The notes beneath the pieces are model-generated. The model ran no database searches, had not been told where the DNA came from, and saw only the letters and a list, made by a program, of their open reading frames with translations. Both the position numbers and the translations under genes were made by a program. From an uncultured Saprospiraceae bacterium (lineage in GTDB: Bacteria; Bacteroidota; Bacteroidia; Chitinophagales; Saprospiraceae), in NCBI GenBank assembly GCA_937959115.1, contig CALGAW010000017.1:62001-126000 (forward strand): a stretch of 64,000 nt of DNA, read 5' to 3'. Below, piece after piece: positions 25,249-36,800 of the stretch. How positions within the stretch are numbered: the stretch's first letter is position 1; the number at the start of each line of letters is the position of its first letter.

Positions 25249-28200
25249 CTAATTTCGAGGAACTCTAGAGTTTAGACCATTATTTTCTTCCCAAAGGAAT
25301 TTATCTTTTCCGTTTACATCACCATTCAAATCAAAGTCTCCTTGTGTATATTGATCGAAGAAGCCGTTATCTGTTCTCCAGACGATCTTATCACTTCCTT
25401 TGATATCATAACTCGGGAAATCACTTTGATCACCATCAGCACCATACATTGCCCAAACTCCTGGCTGAATCTCTTTTGATCCTACTCCACCGATTGCAAC
25501 AAATGAGTTTTGAGTTCTAAAGTCATACTCAAGTTTATCACCATTCAGTGTTATAGCATTTTGGTTCATGATTCCCATGTGATTTCTATGTTCAACAACA
25601 ACAAACACATTTGCAGGAACATCCCTTGCTAGTAATGCACACTCTTCAACTAGAACGATTCTACCATCTTCTAGCAACAAGCCAGCAGCAACATAGAACT
25701 CAGAAGTCTTATAGAAGTTAGCTCTTAGAGAAACCAGTACCCAATCCACAACATCTGCACCGTGTAGTGCCTCAATCGCGTCATAGTCTGAATCAGTCCA
25801 TGTTGCACCTTCAGTACCAGCGTGATTCCAAGGAGCAATGCCGTATGGATGTCCTGGTGGTGTTGGGATCACTCCTATGCCGATATTAAGAGGAGTTTGT
25901 CCTGGTAGGATACCTCTATGTAACGGACTACCTGTTTTTAGATTTAAGAAGGTATTCATCTTATTTGTAAGCGTATCATAAGGTCCCTCTATATAAGCTT
26001 TGAAATCAAACGAAACGCAGCCTGCACCATTTACAACTATATAAACAGTAGCAACAGAGCAACCAGATGCGTTATCACAAACTTCATAAACAAAGTAATC
26101 AGTTCCAAAAAATCCGCTATTCGGAATGTAGGAAAATCCATCAATACCATCAAACACTGCAAAACCATTAGCTGGTTGCTGAACAACTTGAGTTGTTGGT
26201 GTCACAGGATCATTGTCAGGATCCACATCATTTAGTAATACTTTAACAGTAACTGGTTGATCCATTTCTGTTACCCCAAAATCATCACTTGCAAATGGTG
26301 GCAAATTACCGTTATAATCGATTGGATAATCAATCACATCAATATATACAGTTGCCGTTGTACACAGGACTGGTGTTCCATTATCACATACTTCATATTC
26401 AAATTGATCTTGGCCTGTAAATTCTGGTAATGGAGTATATGTATATGTTCCATTAACATTCAGAACAACTGTTCCTGCAGAAGGATCAACAACTGGTGTT
26501 GTATTGACGATCAAAACGTTGCCATCTGCATCATAGTCGTTTGGTAACACCGAACCATTTACTGGAGCATTGATATAGGTCAAGTTATCATCACTATTTG
26601 CCAGTGGGCCGTTATTTTGATTTGAATCAGGCTTTGGCAATACAATAATGTCAGCACGAACATCAACACATTTTGGCCCTGGTGTTCCGTTATCACAAAT
26701 TCGATAGATAAAGAAATCTGTTCCAATAAATAAACTATCAGGTCGGTAGATGTAAGTTCCATCAAAATTCAACGTTACGTCACCATTCGTTGGTAATGTA
26801 ATTGGAGCAAAATATAAAGTAACAATGTTCCCATCAGGATCAAAATCATTTGTCAACACATCACCTTCAACTGAAATTCCTTCATACGTAACATTATCAT
26901 CATTTACACCGATTGGATCATTGTTGTACGCAAAAATTGTAATGTATACGCTTGCTGTATCACATTCCACAGGCGTTCCTCCATCACACACTTCATAAAC
27001 AAACTGATCAGGTCCAGTATAACCAGTATTAGGAACGTAGTAATAAGTCCCATCTGGGTTAATTGTCACCACCCCATTAGGTGGATTAACCACAGCCGTT
27101 GAACTATAGGTTAATGTTGTGTTTTCTGGATCCCAATCATTGATTGAGACGTCACCGTTAATTGGCACACCGCCATAAGTCACTGCCCCATCGTCATCAG
27201 CCCAAGGCTCATAGTTATCTGGAGCTGGTTGAGGTGGTGCAGGGATCACTTCGATTTCTACAATGGCTTGATCACAATTTCCTTCATCGTCACACACTTC
27301 GTATTCAAATTGATCTGTTCCAACAAAACCAATGTTTGGAACGTAAGTATAAAGTCCTAATTGATTAAATACCGCTTGACCGTTTGTAGGAGGTGTTAGG
27401 ATTGTTGTATTTAAGGTAATTGGATCACCTTCAATGTCAAAATCATTTGATAAAACTTCACCAATTATTGGTGTACATTCCATTGTGATATTGTTATCAT
27501 CACCAGCAACTGGGGGGTTGTTCACAGTTTGCGGTTGGTAAACTTCGATTGTTACTACAGCTTGATCACAACCAATATTAGGATCACAAACTTCGTATTC
27601 AAATTGATCCGTTCCAGTAAACCCTACGTTTGGTGTGTAGGTATAAAATCCACTTGAATTCATTGTTAATGAACCATTCGAAGGTGGAGTAATTGGAATA
27701 GGACTAACTGAAATTGGTTGATTATCAGGATCAACATCATTCACCATTAAATTACCAGTTACTGCCATATCGATCTCAGTAGAATTTGCATCGTCTGCAG
27801 CAATTGGGGGAACACCTAATAAACCAGGTTGGTAGATAAGGATTTCCGCAGTACCCTTAGTACAACCAGATACGTTATCACACACTTCGTATTCAAAGAA
27901 GTCCGTTCCTTTATAGTTCAAATTAGGTAAATATCTAACTGTTCCATCAGGATTTATAAATACAACTCCATTCGTTGGTTGAGTTATTGGTGTTAACGTA
28001 ATTTCAAGTGCATCATTGTCTGGATCACTGTCATTTGAAAGAAGGTCAAGATCTACAGACAAGTTCATTGAAGTTGTTTCGTATTCATTCATAACAATTG
28101 GAGGCATATTGTTTAATGTCAATACATCAATTGTTACTATTCCTTGGCTACACAACACTGGATTCCCACTGTCACATACCACATATTCAAAGGTATCAGT

Positions 28201-31200
28201 ACCACTAAATCCAGCATTTGGAGTATAAACGTAAGTACCATCTGAGTTAATTGTTACCATTCCATTTGTAGGAGGTATTGATGGTGATACTATAATCGAG
28301 AATGCATCTAAGTCTGGATCTATATCATTTGCAATTAAATCGCCGCCAACAGGCTTTCCTTCACTTGTAACATCATAGTCGTCTGTTGGAATCGGCGCAT
28401 CATTGATGTATAAGTCAGGTTGCACGTAGATCACTACATCTGCAAAATCGCAGGTTGGAGAAACTCCATCATCACAAACCTGATAGGTAAATAGATCGAA
28501 TCCAGTGAATCCTTGATTTGGAGTATAGGTATACGTTCCATCAGAATTAATAACAACAGTACCATTTAAAGGCGTATTGTTGACTGGCGTAGTATTGATA
28601 ATTAGATTATCTTTATCTGGATCACCATCATTTGAAAGTACTTCCCCTGAAACTGGTTGGTTTTCTAGCGTTACAGTACCATCATCCAATGCGATTGGCG
28701 TATCATTTGTCACCCAATTATCCCGTACTTCAATCACTACAATTGCAGTTGCACAGAATGGGTTTGCCACTCCAACTTCACAAACTTCATATTCCCATAC
28801 ATCTGTTCCTATAAAATCAGGATTTGGTGTATAGACATAAGAACCATCTGCATTTACAACAACTACTCCATTCGCTGGATAAGTCACTGGTGTCGTATTA
28901 ACCACTAGATTATTATCATTTGGATCAATATCGTTGGTTAAAACATTGCCTGGAACAGGTGTTATTGGCAAAGTACTATTGTCATCATTAAATGCAATTG
29001 GTGGTTCATTACAATCTTCCACTACTACAACAACTTCATCACAGGTAGTGCAACCATAGCGCGTACCACAAAGTTGATAAATAGTCGTGATCGTCGGAGT
29101 CGCAAAGGTTGTTGGTCCTTGAGGATTCGACAATCCAGTGGTTGGAGTCCACTGATAAGTAGCAAATGGATTATTGTTTGGTCCACCGATGACAACTCCT
29201 GGATTAGTTCCCCTACAATGTCTTTGTGTCGGCCCGGCATCAACCTGAGGTGAAGTGACCACTTCTACCAATACCTGATCCGTCTTAAAGCAACCGTTTT
29301 TCTCTACTGAAACAGTATACGTTGTATTCACAATCGGATTTGCCATTGGATTTGCTGAGTATGGATTGTCTAAGCCTATTGTTGGCGTCCAAGAGTAAAA
29401 TGCACCAGAAGGTCCCGTTGGATTTTGAGCTGTTCCTCCGATTGGAACTGGTTGCCCTTCACAAATGAAATTATCTGGACCCGCATAAGCAAATGGAACT
29501 GAATTAACATCAACATTAATCGTAACTTTTGATGTTGAAACACATCCACCCAAGGTAACATACAAGGTATATTGCGTTGTATCACTAGGACTTGCAATAG
29601 GATTAGCGACATTAGGACTGTTTAGACCTGTAGGAGGATCCCAACTGTAAGTTGCACCTGGAGGGCCAGCTGGAAAAGCTCCAATTTGGATAGATCCGCC
29701 TTCACAAATTGTGGCATCTGCACCTGCTGCTGCGAATACACCACCAGTAATTGTGATATCATCCGTTAATACTTGAGTACAACCGTTTAAACTAACTGTT
29801 AACGTAATCGTTTTTAATCCAGGGACTGACCAAGAAACTAATGGCACAGGGTCAGTTGAGGTAGAAGGTGTTGCATCTGCTCCAAAATCCCAAACAAACG
29901 TTGCATTTGCACTTACATTTCCAATCGAGAATTGTTTTGGCTCACCCGCACAAGCTGTAGCATGACCGATAAGATTAGCATTGGGTATCGAATCTATTTG
30001 AATCGTCTTTGAAGTTTGGTTTGAACACTGATTAGAAACTGTTAAATCAACTGTTTTCAATCCCGGATAATTGTACATCACCTGATGTGGTCCAATCCCT
30101 GTTGAGGTTTGAGGAGTCGCACCTGCTCCAAAATCCCAAGTATAAGATGAACCAGCACCTGCATTAGCAGCGGAAAAAGTAACCTGAGTCGTGCCACAAG
30201 CTTGTGGAGGTCCAGTTATGGATACAATTGTAGGACAACTACCAATAATAATATAAACATAAGCTGAATCACATAAAATTGGATTACCATCATCACAAAC
30301 TTCATAGAAGTATTGATCTTGTCCAGTAAATCCATTATTTGGTGTATAGGTATATCCTCCATTTGGAGTTAATACGACAGATCCATTTGTAGGAGGAATT
30401 AAAGTTGTTGTGGTATAAACCAAATTGTCCCCATCTGGATCAGAATCGTTTGGCTTCATTGATCCACTAACTGGAACATTTACAAACGTAGTGTCATAAT
30501 CATCAACCGCGATTGGTGGATTATTACAAGTAATTACATCGTAAAATAAGGTGTCTAAATCAAAACATCCATTTGTTTCCGTTGAAAGGACAATCATTTT
30601 TGAACCTGGAGTTGACCAAGAAACAAAATGTGGCCCAAAGGAAGTCGCTGTTGCTGGAGTAGCATCTAATCCAAAATCCCAGATATAGATCACGCCTGAA
30701 CTGATTGAGGCTGACTGGAATAAGGACGTATTATTCACACAAGAGGGACCTGTGTTGTTTGCAATAACAGCAGTAGGTACTTGATAGATATTAACTGTAT
30801 CATTAACGGTTTCTACACAACCGTTTAAATCTACGACAAGCGTGATATACTTTGTACCAGGTGTATTGTAAGTTACATTATGTCCACCAGCACCAGTTGC
30901 GTTTGGCGGATTTGCTCCAGAGCCAAAGTTCCATGTATAGGAAGCTCCTGCCCCTGCGTTAGCTGCTTGGTAAAAAGCTAAGTTACCTGTACACAATTCA
31001 GTTGGCGAAGCAATAATATCAGCAAGGGGCAGAGGATTTACAACTACATCAAATGTATCTGTATCTGTAGAACATCCATTTTCCGAAACTGAAAGAATAA
31101 CTTCTTTGTTGCCAGGTGAAGTGTATGAGACCGTATGAGGTCCTAGACCTGTAGCAGTAGCAGGCATTGCGCCGTTACCAAATGTCCAGTTATAGATTGT

Positions 31201-33588
31201 ACTTGCTTGTTGTGGAACAGCACTAAAGATAATAGATTCATCTTCACATATAATTCCAGGTGCTGGGTTCGCAACAATTTCCGCTTCTGGACAACCGCAA
31301 CCTGAAGTTGCAACGATACCACTCACAATGAATGCATCACCACTAGAAAACGGTGAAGTTATCGTTACAACAACATTTGTAGCATTTGCTGGAATGTTTT
31401 GTAGTACAAACGGTGTCAAGTTTAAAGAGTTTCCTTGATTCGGATTTGAAACTGAGAAAGATTGAGTAACGTTACCCGATGTCAGTGTTACGATTGCTGA
31501 AGTAGCAGTATTGCTTAATCCAGTTATGGGAACTATGACTTCTACATCTCTAGCATTTGCTGCTTGTGGGATCGGAAGTGTTGTTGTGTAGTTATCTACA
31601 AACAAATAGACTCCAGTAAATTGTCCTGAGACTCCTTGCGTGTATGGAGCATTCTTTCTGAATACATAAGCAGTAAAGGACTCAAAAGTTCCAGAGGCTG
31701 GAGGATTTAGCGTAATTATTGAGGCCACACTTACCTTAGTACGATAGTATTTAAAACTAGTTGGTGTGTTTAAACCCGTTACTATTTCTTGACCTGGTGT
31801 CGTAAAAAATTGACCACCAGAATTAAATGTTACTGTTGCAGGATCTGCGCCTCCTGTTAGAACTGCTTCTACTATAATTGAATCAATATCATTTGGATTT
31901 GAGATGAAAAGGCTTGTAGCTTGACCAGCTGTAACACCAGATCCAACTACTTCAACTTCGTGATTAATGAGTTCATCACAATCAAAGGCGAAGCTTGGTT
32001 TTTTGATTGCACCAAAATCAATTCCACAGTTTTCAGTACCACCATAAGCGCCTGAAAGATCAATTACCTGATAAGCAGGAGTGGTAAGGTCATAATCTAA
32101 TGGCAAGGTGGATTGTACGATTTCAACTATAAACTGAACATTAGCAGCGGTTGTAAATTCATATTCCCCATTTGGTCCAGTAGTAATTGTGATGGCGAGA
32201 TTATCAGGACCATCTACAATTCCATTTCCATTGATATCGATCCAGATGTTAAGATCTACATTTGGCAGACCCGCTTCTCCAGCAGTCATTATTCCGTCTT
32301 CATCGTTATCCTGAAAGACAGTACCGCAGATTAGATTGTTTTTAGCAATTAGACAATCAGAGCCTTCATAGTCAATACCATTTACATTACCACTAATGCC
32401 GTTTTCAAGGTTACCTACAAATGTGGCGATACCAGTTGAAAGGTCAACTGAGTAAAACGAATTATCGGTAGCAGGATCTCCTCCTTCACCAGTGGTTGCA
32501 GTAAGCAGTCCGAAGTTTGTAAAACCAAATCCTTCAACGTCTCTAAGGATTGAGCCGTTGTAGGTTATATCATTAAGCACTGTAGATATACCAGTTGTTT
32601 TATCTATGACTGCTAATTTTGTAAAATTTTGAGAACCATCATTAAAAACAGCGTAAAGCTGCCCATCTAAAGGGTTGATTGCTAAATCATCTACATCAAA
32701 AGGGAGTGTTTCGGCAATGTCTTTACAAACGACGTAATCCTGTCCCGTACCAAAAGCGTCAGGGATAAACGTACCAGTAATTGTATCAATTTTAAACAGG
32801 ACGTCATATTCATTTTTAAATCTTGCTGCTCCATAAAATTCAGAGTTTAACGGATCAAATGACAGACCGTCAACATCACTCAATACTTTGGGGCCCTGAC
32901 TACCATTCGCTGTTCCGAATGCATTTGGGTAAGGGATAAATCCTCCAGTGAGTACACTAATTTTTCCAAGGCGATCAGCATTAGCTGCATATAAGGCAGT
33001 CGCACCAATATTAAAAGCAATTGCTTCGACATTTAAAGAACCAGAGACGCCAATACGGTCACTAATTCCAGATATTCGATTGACGTAGACAGAAACATCG
33101 GGTGCACTACTCGCCTGCCCTACCTGCCGATCAGATATAGAAACACAAGCAACAGGTTCTCCTCTAAATGACAAATCTACATTTGAGGCTGAGCCCGCTG
33201 GCAAGGATGCTGTTGGGGTAGTAAGAATTGCCCCAGCATCTATATCGTTGCTATTTATTTGAACAAGATAAGTTCCATTGGTGGCACTAAATGTAGTGAT
33301 ATAATATCCGAATGGATTCGTTACGCCTTGTCCAAGCACTTGGTCAGTTGGGTCAATACTACCATTTTGATTATCATCTCGTACTACATTTACTCTTAGG
33401 ATGGGGTGTCCATAATCACTTCCATTTTGTATACCATCGCCATTATGATCAAGGTAAACCAAACCAGAAATGGTATGGGTCTGACCAAAAGAGAAAACTG
33501 TTACCGATAGCATTACTATGGTCAACAGCGTTCTAAAAGATGGAAGCAAACTTAAAAAGCGTAGTTCACTAGTGCTAAAGTGGTTCAT
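25249..33588 (-). CDS. giant multidomain surface/adhesin-like protein
   Basis: A 2779-residue exported protein (signal peptide near 20-36). In order: an SdrD-B-like domain (GLVYLDHNGDGIQNG, about 40-130); a propeller-like region (about 150-415); a second SdrD-B-like domain (GTVFQDNDEDGIMTAGEAGL); an unassigned region (540-760); three PKD domains (760-1015); one cadherin-like domain (1023-1115); two more PKD (1117-1278); three Ig-like domains of the W-P-x-x-GL type (1280-1520); an array of ten cadherin-like domains (1527-2520), each about 95 residues with LxNDxDPDxD, YTPNxGFxGxDxFxYEVCD; and the shared C-terminal module (2531-2779) ending GDFDLNGDVNGKDK. No T9SS type-A tail. It lies downstream of the sigma/macroglobulin pair with a 250-bp gap and ends in a strong terminator. 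Adhesion or matrix formation is inferred. Confidence 0.92.
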   Translation of the reverse strand: MNHFSTSELRFLSLLPSFRTLLTIVMLSVTVFSFGQTHTISGLVYLDHNGDGIQNGSDYGHPILRVNVVRDDNQNGSIDPTDQVLGQGVTNPFGYYITTFSATNGTYLVQINSNDIDAGAILTTPTASLPAGSASNVDLSFRGEPVACVSISDRQVGQASSAPDVSVYVNRISGISDRIGVSGSLNVEAIAFNIGATALYAANADRLGKISVLTGGFIPYPNAFGTANGSQGPKVLSDVDGLSFDPLNSEFYGAARFKNEYDVLFKIDTITGTFIPDAFGTGQDYVVCKDIAETLPFDVDDLAINPLDGQLYAVFNDGSQNFTKLAVIDKTTGISTVLNDITYNGSILRDVEGFGFTNFGLLTATTGEGGDPATDNSFYSVDLSTGIATFVGNLENGISGNVNGIDYEGSDCLIAKNNLICGTVFQDNDEDGIMTAGEAGLPNVDLNIWIDINGNGIVDGPDNLAITITTGPNGEYEFTTAANVQFIVEIVQSTLPLDYDLTTPAYQVIDLSGAYGGTENCGIDFGAIKKPSFAFDCDELINHEVEVVGSGVTAGQATSLFISNPNDIDSIIVEAVLTGGADPATVTFNSGGQFFTTPGQEIVTGLNTPTSFKYYRTKVSVASIITLNPPASGTFESFTAYVFRKNAPYTQGVSGQFTGVYLFVDNYTTTLPIPQAANARDVEVIVPITGLSNTATSAIVTLTSGNVTQSFSVSNPNQGNSLNLTPFVLQNIPANATNVVVTITSPFSSGDAFIVSGIVATSGCGCPEAEIVANPAPGIICEDESIIFSAVPQQASTIYNWTFGNGAMPATATGLGPHTVSYTSPGNKEVILSVSENGCSTDTDTFDVVVNPLPLADIIASPTELCTGNLAFYQAANAGAGASYTWNFGSGANPPNATGAGGHNVTYNTPGTKYITLVVDLNGCVETVNDTVNIYQVPTAVIANNTGPSCVNNTSLFQSASISSGVIYIWDFGLDATPATATSFGPHFVSWSTPGSKMIVLSTETNGCFDLDTLFYDVITCNNPPIAVDDYDTTFVNVPVSGSMKPNDSDPDGDNLVYTTTTLIPPTNGSVVLTPNGGYTYTPNNGFTGQDQYFYEVCDDGNPILCDSAYVYIIIGSCPTIVSITGPPQACGTTQVTFSAANAGAGSSYTWDFGAGATPQTSTGIGPHQVMYNYPGLKTVDLTVSNQCSNQTSKTIQIDSIPNANLIGHATACAGEPKQFSIGNVSANATFVWDFGADATPSTSTDPVPLVSWSVPGLKTITLTVSLNGCTQVLTDDITITGGVFAAAGADATICEGGSIQIGAFPAGPPGATYSWDPPTGLNSPNVANPIASPSDTTQYTLYVTLGGCVSTSKVTINVDVNSVPFAYAGPDNFICEGQPVPIGGTAQNPTGPSGAFYSWTPTIGLDNPYSANPMANPIVNTTYTVSVEKNGCFKTDQVLVEVVTSPQVDAGPTQRHCRGTNPGVVIGGPNNNPFATYQWTPTTGLSNPQGPTTFATPTITTIYQLCGTRYGCTTCDEVVVVVEDCNEPPIAFNDDNSTLPITPVPGNVLTNDIDPNDNNLVVNTTPVTYPANGVVVVNADGSYVYTPNPDFIGTDVWEYEVCEVGVANPFCATAIVVIEVRDNWVTNDTPIALDDGTVTLENQPVSGEVLSNDGDPDKDNLIINTTPVNNTPLNGTVVINSDGTYTYTPNQGFTGFDLFTYQVCDDGVSPTCDFADVVIYVQPDLYINDAPIPTDDYDVTSEGKPVGGDLIANDIDPDLDAFSIIVSPSIPPTNGMVTINSDGTYVYTPNAGFSGTDTFEYVVCDSGNPVLCSQGIVTIDVLTLNNMPPIVMNEYETTSMNLSVDLDLLSNDSDPDNDALEITLTPITQPTNGVVFINPDGTVRYLPNLNYKGTDFFEYEVCDNVSGCTKGTAEILIYQPGLLGVPPIAADDANSTEIDMAVTGNLMVNDVDPDNQPISVSPIPITPPSNGSLTMNSSGFYTYTPNVGFTGTDQFEYEVCDPNIGCDQAVVTIEVYQPQTVNNPPVAGDDNNITMECTPIIGEVLSNDFDIEGDPITLNTTILTPPTNGQAVFNQLGLYTYVPNIGFVGTDQFEYEVCDDEGNCDQAIVEIEVIPAPPQPAPDNYEPWADDDGAVTYGGVPINGDVSINDWDPENTTLTYSSTAVVNPPNGVVTINPDGTYYYVPNTGYTGPDQFVYEVCDGGTPVECDTASVYITIFAYNNDPIGVNDDNVTYEGISVEGDVLTNDFDPDGNIVTLYFAPITLPTNGDVTLNFDGTYIYRPDSLFIGTDFFIYRICDNGTPGPKCVDVRADIIVLPKPDSNQNNGPLANSDDNLTYINAPVNGSVLPNDYDADGNVLIVNTTPVVDPSAGTVVLNVNGTYTYTPLPEFTGQDQFEYEVCDNGTPVLCTTATVYIDVIDYPIDYNGNLPPFASDDFGVTEMDQPVTVKVLLNDVDPDNDPVTPTTQVVQQPANGFAVFDGIDGFSYIPNSGFFGTDYFVYEVCDNASGCSVATVYIVVNGAGCVSFDFKAYIEGPYDTLTNKMNTFLNLKTGSPLHRGILPGQTPLNIGIGVIPTPPGHPYGIAPWNHAGTEGATWTDSDYDAIEALHGADVVDWVLVSLRANFYKTSEFYVAAGLLLEDGRIVLVEECALLARDVPANVFVVVEHRNHMGIMNQNAITLNGDKLEYDFRTQNSFVAIGGVGSKEIQPGVWAMYGADGDQSDFPSYDIKGSDKIVWRTDNGFFDQYTQGDFDLNGDVNGKDKFLWEENNGLNSRVPRN

Positions 33589-33837
33589 TTGAATATTAAT
33601 TTTATTAAATATTATTTAAGTAAAATAATGGATAGTAATAAGTCTAAGGCTATTGACTTGCGAGGGAATACGTTAACTCTTTTTACATTGTATCAAGAGT
33701 TTTAATAGATATTAAATTAGGAACTAATAATAGAGATGCAATTTACGTTCCAAAGGTTGTCTATGCATATCAAAAATCGAATCTTTTTTTCATTCTTATA
33801 TAACGGCCCAACCCATGCACATTTAACACATATGACT

Positions 33838-36800
33838 TTACTCTTCTATGTCTAGTTCGTCAAGGGTGAGGAACCCGAGTAATTCTCCTTCATTCTCCAA
33901 AACGATCTGTATTCCTTTGTAGTTTCCTTTCATTTTAGGAATAAATGTTATTGGAAGTGAAAAGTTTGTGTTCGGATCAATTTTATTTAGGTATAAAATT
34001 AGTTTACCTTCTTTTTGTTCAATATGACTTACATAGTTGTTCTCTGAGATCGTTGTAAGATATTGATTTGGGTAGTTAAAACCTCCAGGAATTTCAGCAA
34101 TGACTACAGGATATTTTATCGTTTTGTCAGTTTTGTTTTTGATCTTTAGTTTCTCTGTAACTTCTTGATCTAAACTGTATGGGATATTATCTGGGGAAAG
34201 CTGCAATTGTACCTTTGTACTTGAAGAATGATTTACTCGGTTCTTTGCTTTAAGTTCTATTCTATGGGTGAGTCCAGATTTTTCGAACGTTACTTCGATG
34301 GAATTTCCTTCCTCTTGAAGATAATCATCCAATCTAGATATACGTAGATTAGAATGCTTACTGATATCAACGGATTCAGTAGCTACTGTTTTTCCATTAA
34401 TTGCTAAGGTGAAGTCTTGCTTATCAAGTGAATTAAAAACTAAGTGGTTCCACAATGCTTCCTTGACTTTCAAATAAGTATAATTAGGCTGTCCGTCTAG
34501 AATAAATTGATTTTCAGAAAGATAAGTTCGTGCCTTTTCGGAATATTCTAACCCTAATCCACTAATCTTAATGTTTTCAAGTACTAATGCTGTTGTTTCA
34601 AGAGATAGAGCTCTTCCAGTCTTGCCAAACATCGAAGCCGATTTACTGAGCCATGCACCTGTTGTTTCTTGTTTTTCCAAGGTGGCAAGATGTAAATCAT
34701 TCCCTCTTTGGTCTCCATTCTTCAATAAGACATTGGCCATCAGGGCTTTATTATAATTATCGTCTAGTTTATCAACCTTCTTTAACGTTTTTTCAATTGT
34801 ATTCTTTACTGATGAATTAATGTCTAGATTATAGGACAAGGCGTTTAATATTGATAACGCTAAACTTGTTGAGTTTTCCTCTCTTTTCCAGGTCCCGTTT
34901 TCACTTCTGTTATCAAGGATCCAGTTTAAAATGGCATCCATTTCGTTTTTATCAACATCAATAAATTTGCTTGACCGATACATCGCTGCATATATTAATG
35001 CGGTAGCTTTTAGATCTGGAATGGTAGGCTTTTTCCATGTATAACCTCCTGATTGATGTTTGTATGCATTTAAATTCTCCAAGTGAATACCCAACGCTCG
35101 TTTAAACTCTTTCAGATCCTTTTCGTCTAGTTGTTTCTGTGATGCAGTTTCTAAAGCGAATAGATTTAATTCTAAACTTGCGATTTCATCCTCTAGCCCT
35201 ATGTTAGTTTGATTTTCCCATCTTTGTTTTACATCTTTCAGCTCAGCTATTTCATTGGGATAAATTCTTAATTCCAGAGATAGATCTTTATTGGATAAGT
35301 ATAGATCATCAATGTCATACTTAAAGTTGGTTTTTGGTTCTGTTCCTCCGATTGTTAATACATTATAAATATCGTTATGAACATTAACGTAGGCACTTTT
35401 TCTAATTTTAAACTCTTGATAATCAAACTTCAAATCGAAATCCCCAGAGGTTTCCTCAACGACTTCAAATGTAATTGGGACTTCAATTGTGCTACCCCCT
35501 TCCAAAGAATATTTCTTCAATAAGTCTGATTGCATTTTAAATCCATTAGGAACACTGAGATTCAGCATTCCAGTTACTGTTTGTTCAAGGTTATTTGAAA
35601 TAGAGATTGGTAAGGTAAATTTGTCACCAACCTTCATAGATAATGGAATCTCAGCATCTAGTGTTACTGGGATTTTAGATGCAAAATCTGAAACACCAAG
35701 TCCAGGTAATCCAGCGTTTGTGATACCTTCCATTTTAACTGCAAATGTGCCTAGTTCATCACCGTTATAGAAGTCTATTACGGCCTCTCCTTTATTATCT
35801 AATTGGAGATTAGATTCCCAGTGCAGTGTTTTACGCGTATCAGGCAACTTAGATTTGGTGGTTTTACTGTATTTAGGTGCGTAGAATGACCGAGCTCTAT
35901 AAAATCCATACTTGAATTTTCTTGCATAATTGTTATACTCAGATTCCGAAACACTTACTTGACGGATTTTGTATTCAGCGGGTTTGGAAACTGAGATGTT
36001 GTAAGCCGCTACTGTTTCAACTTTTTCTTCAATTTCTTTATACTCAGCTGGCACCGTAATCATCGTTGTGTAAGCTGGTTTTACTACTATTTTTTCTTCT
36101 ACCGTTTTGTAAACAGCTGGCGTATTTTCTGTGGCCTCAGTTGCTAACACCTTATTTGTAATCGTTTTGTACTCCGCTTCTACAACCACCTCTTTAATGT
36201 ACTCAGGCTTTATGAGTTCTTTTCGGACCACCGTTTTGTATTCAGCTGGCACCTTTTTGATACGATTAGTTGCTGGAGCCGAGATACTCTTCTCAGTAAT
36301 CTTATAAGACTTACCAGTTTTTTGCTCCTTGTAATGACGTTTAAAGTAATTCCCGCGGATCTGATTATAGTTAGGATGCTTTAAGTTCTTATCCTTTACT
36401 AATTTCCAGTCTTTTGCTTTGTAGGAAACTACTTCAGTTGCTGTTTCATGTTTTACAGGCTTCGTCTCCTGCGCATTTACCTTCTTGGTAAGCGTGTCGT
36501 ACAACGCAGGAACTGTAACAAGTTCTGTAGAAACGCCTTCAATCATTTGTTTTTCTTCTAGCTCCCTGTACTTCGGCGGATTGTTTTTAGTTCCAGATGC
36601 TACTTGAACTTCTTTTTTCACCGTTTTAAACTTTGGCTGAACGACTACTACTTTCGTTTCTTTTTCTTGTGTTTTAAGAACTTCCTTCACTGTTTTCACG
36701 CCTTTTTCTAATCCTACCACTCTAGAGCTTCTTGGATACATTGGAGGCACAACGCCTTCCGGATAGTTCGTAAGGTCTCTGGTAGCTGTTGGATATTCGT

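Noticed and set aside
25500-29000. Periodic repeats resembling a CRISPR or satellite array
   Set aside because: The period is about 290 bp and follows the reading frame of cadherin-like protein domains; there are no short identical repeats with spacers.
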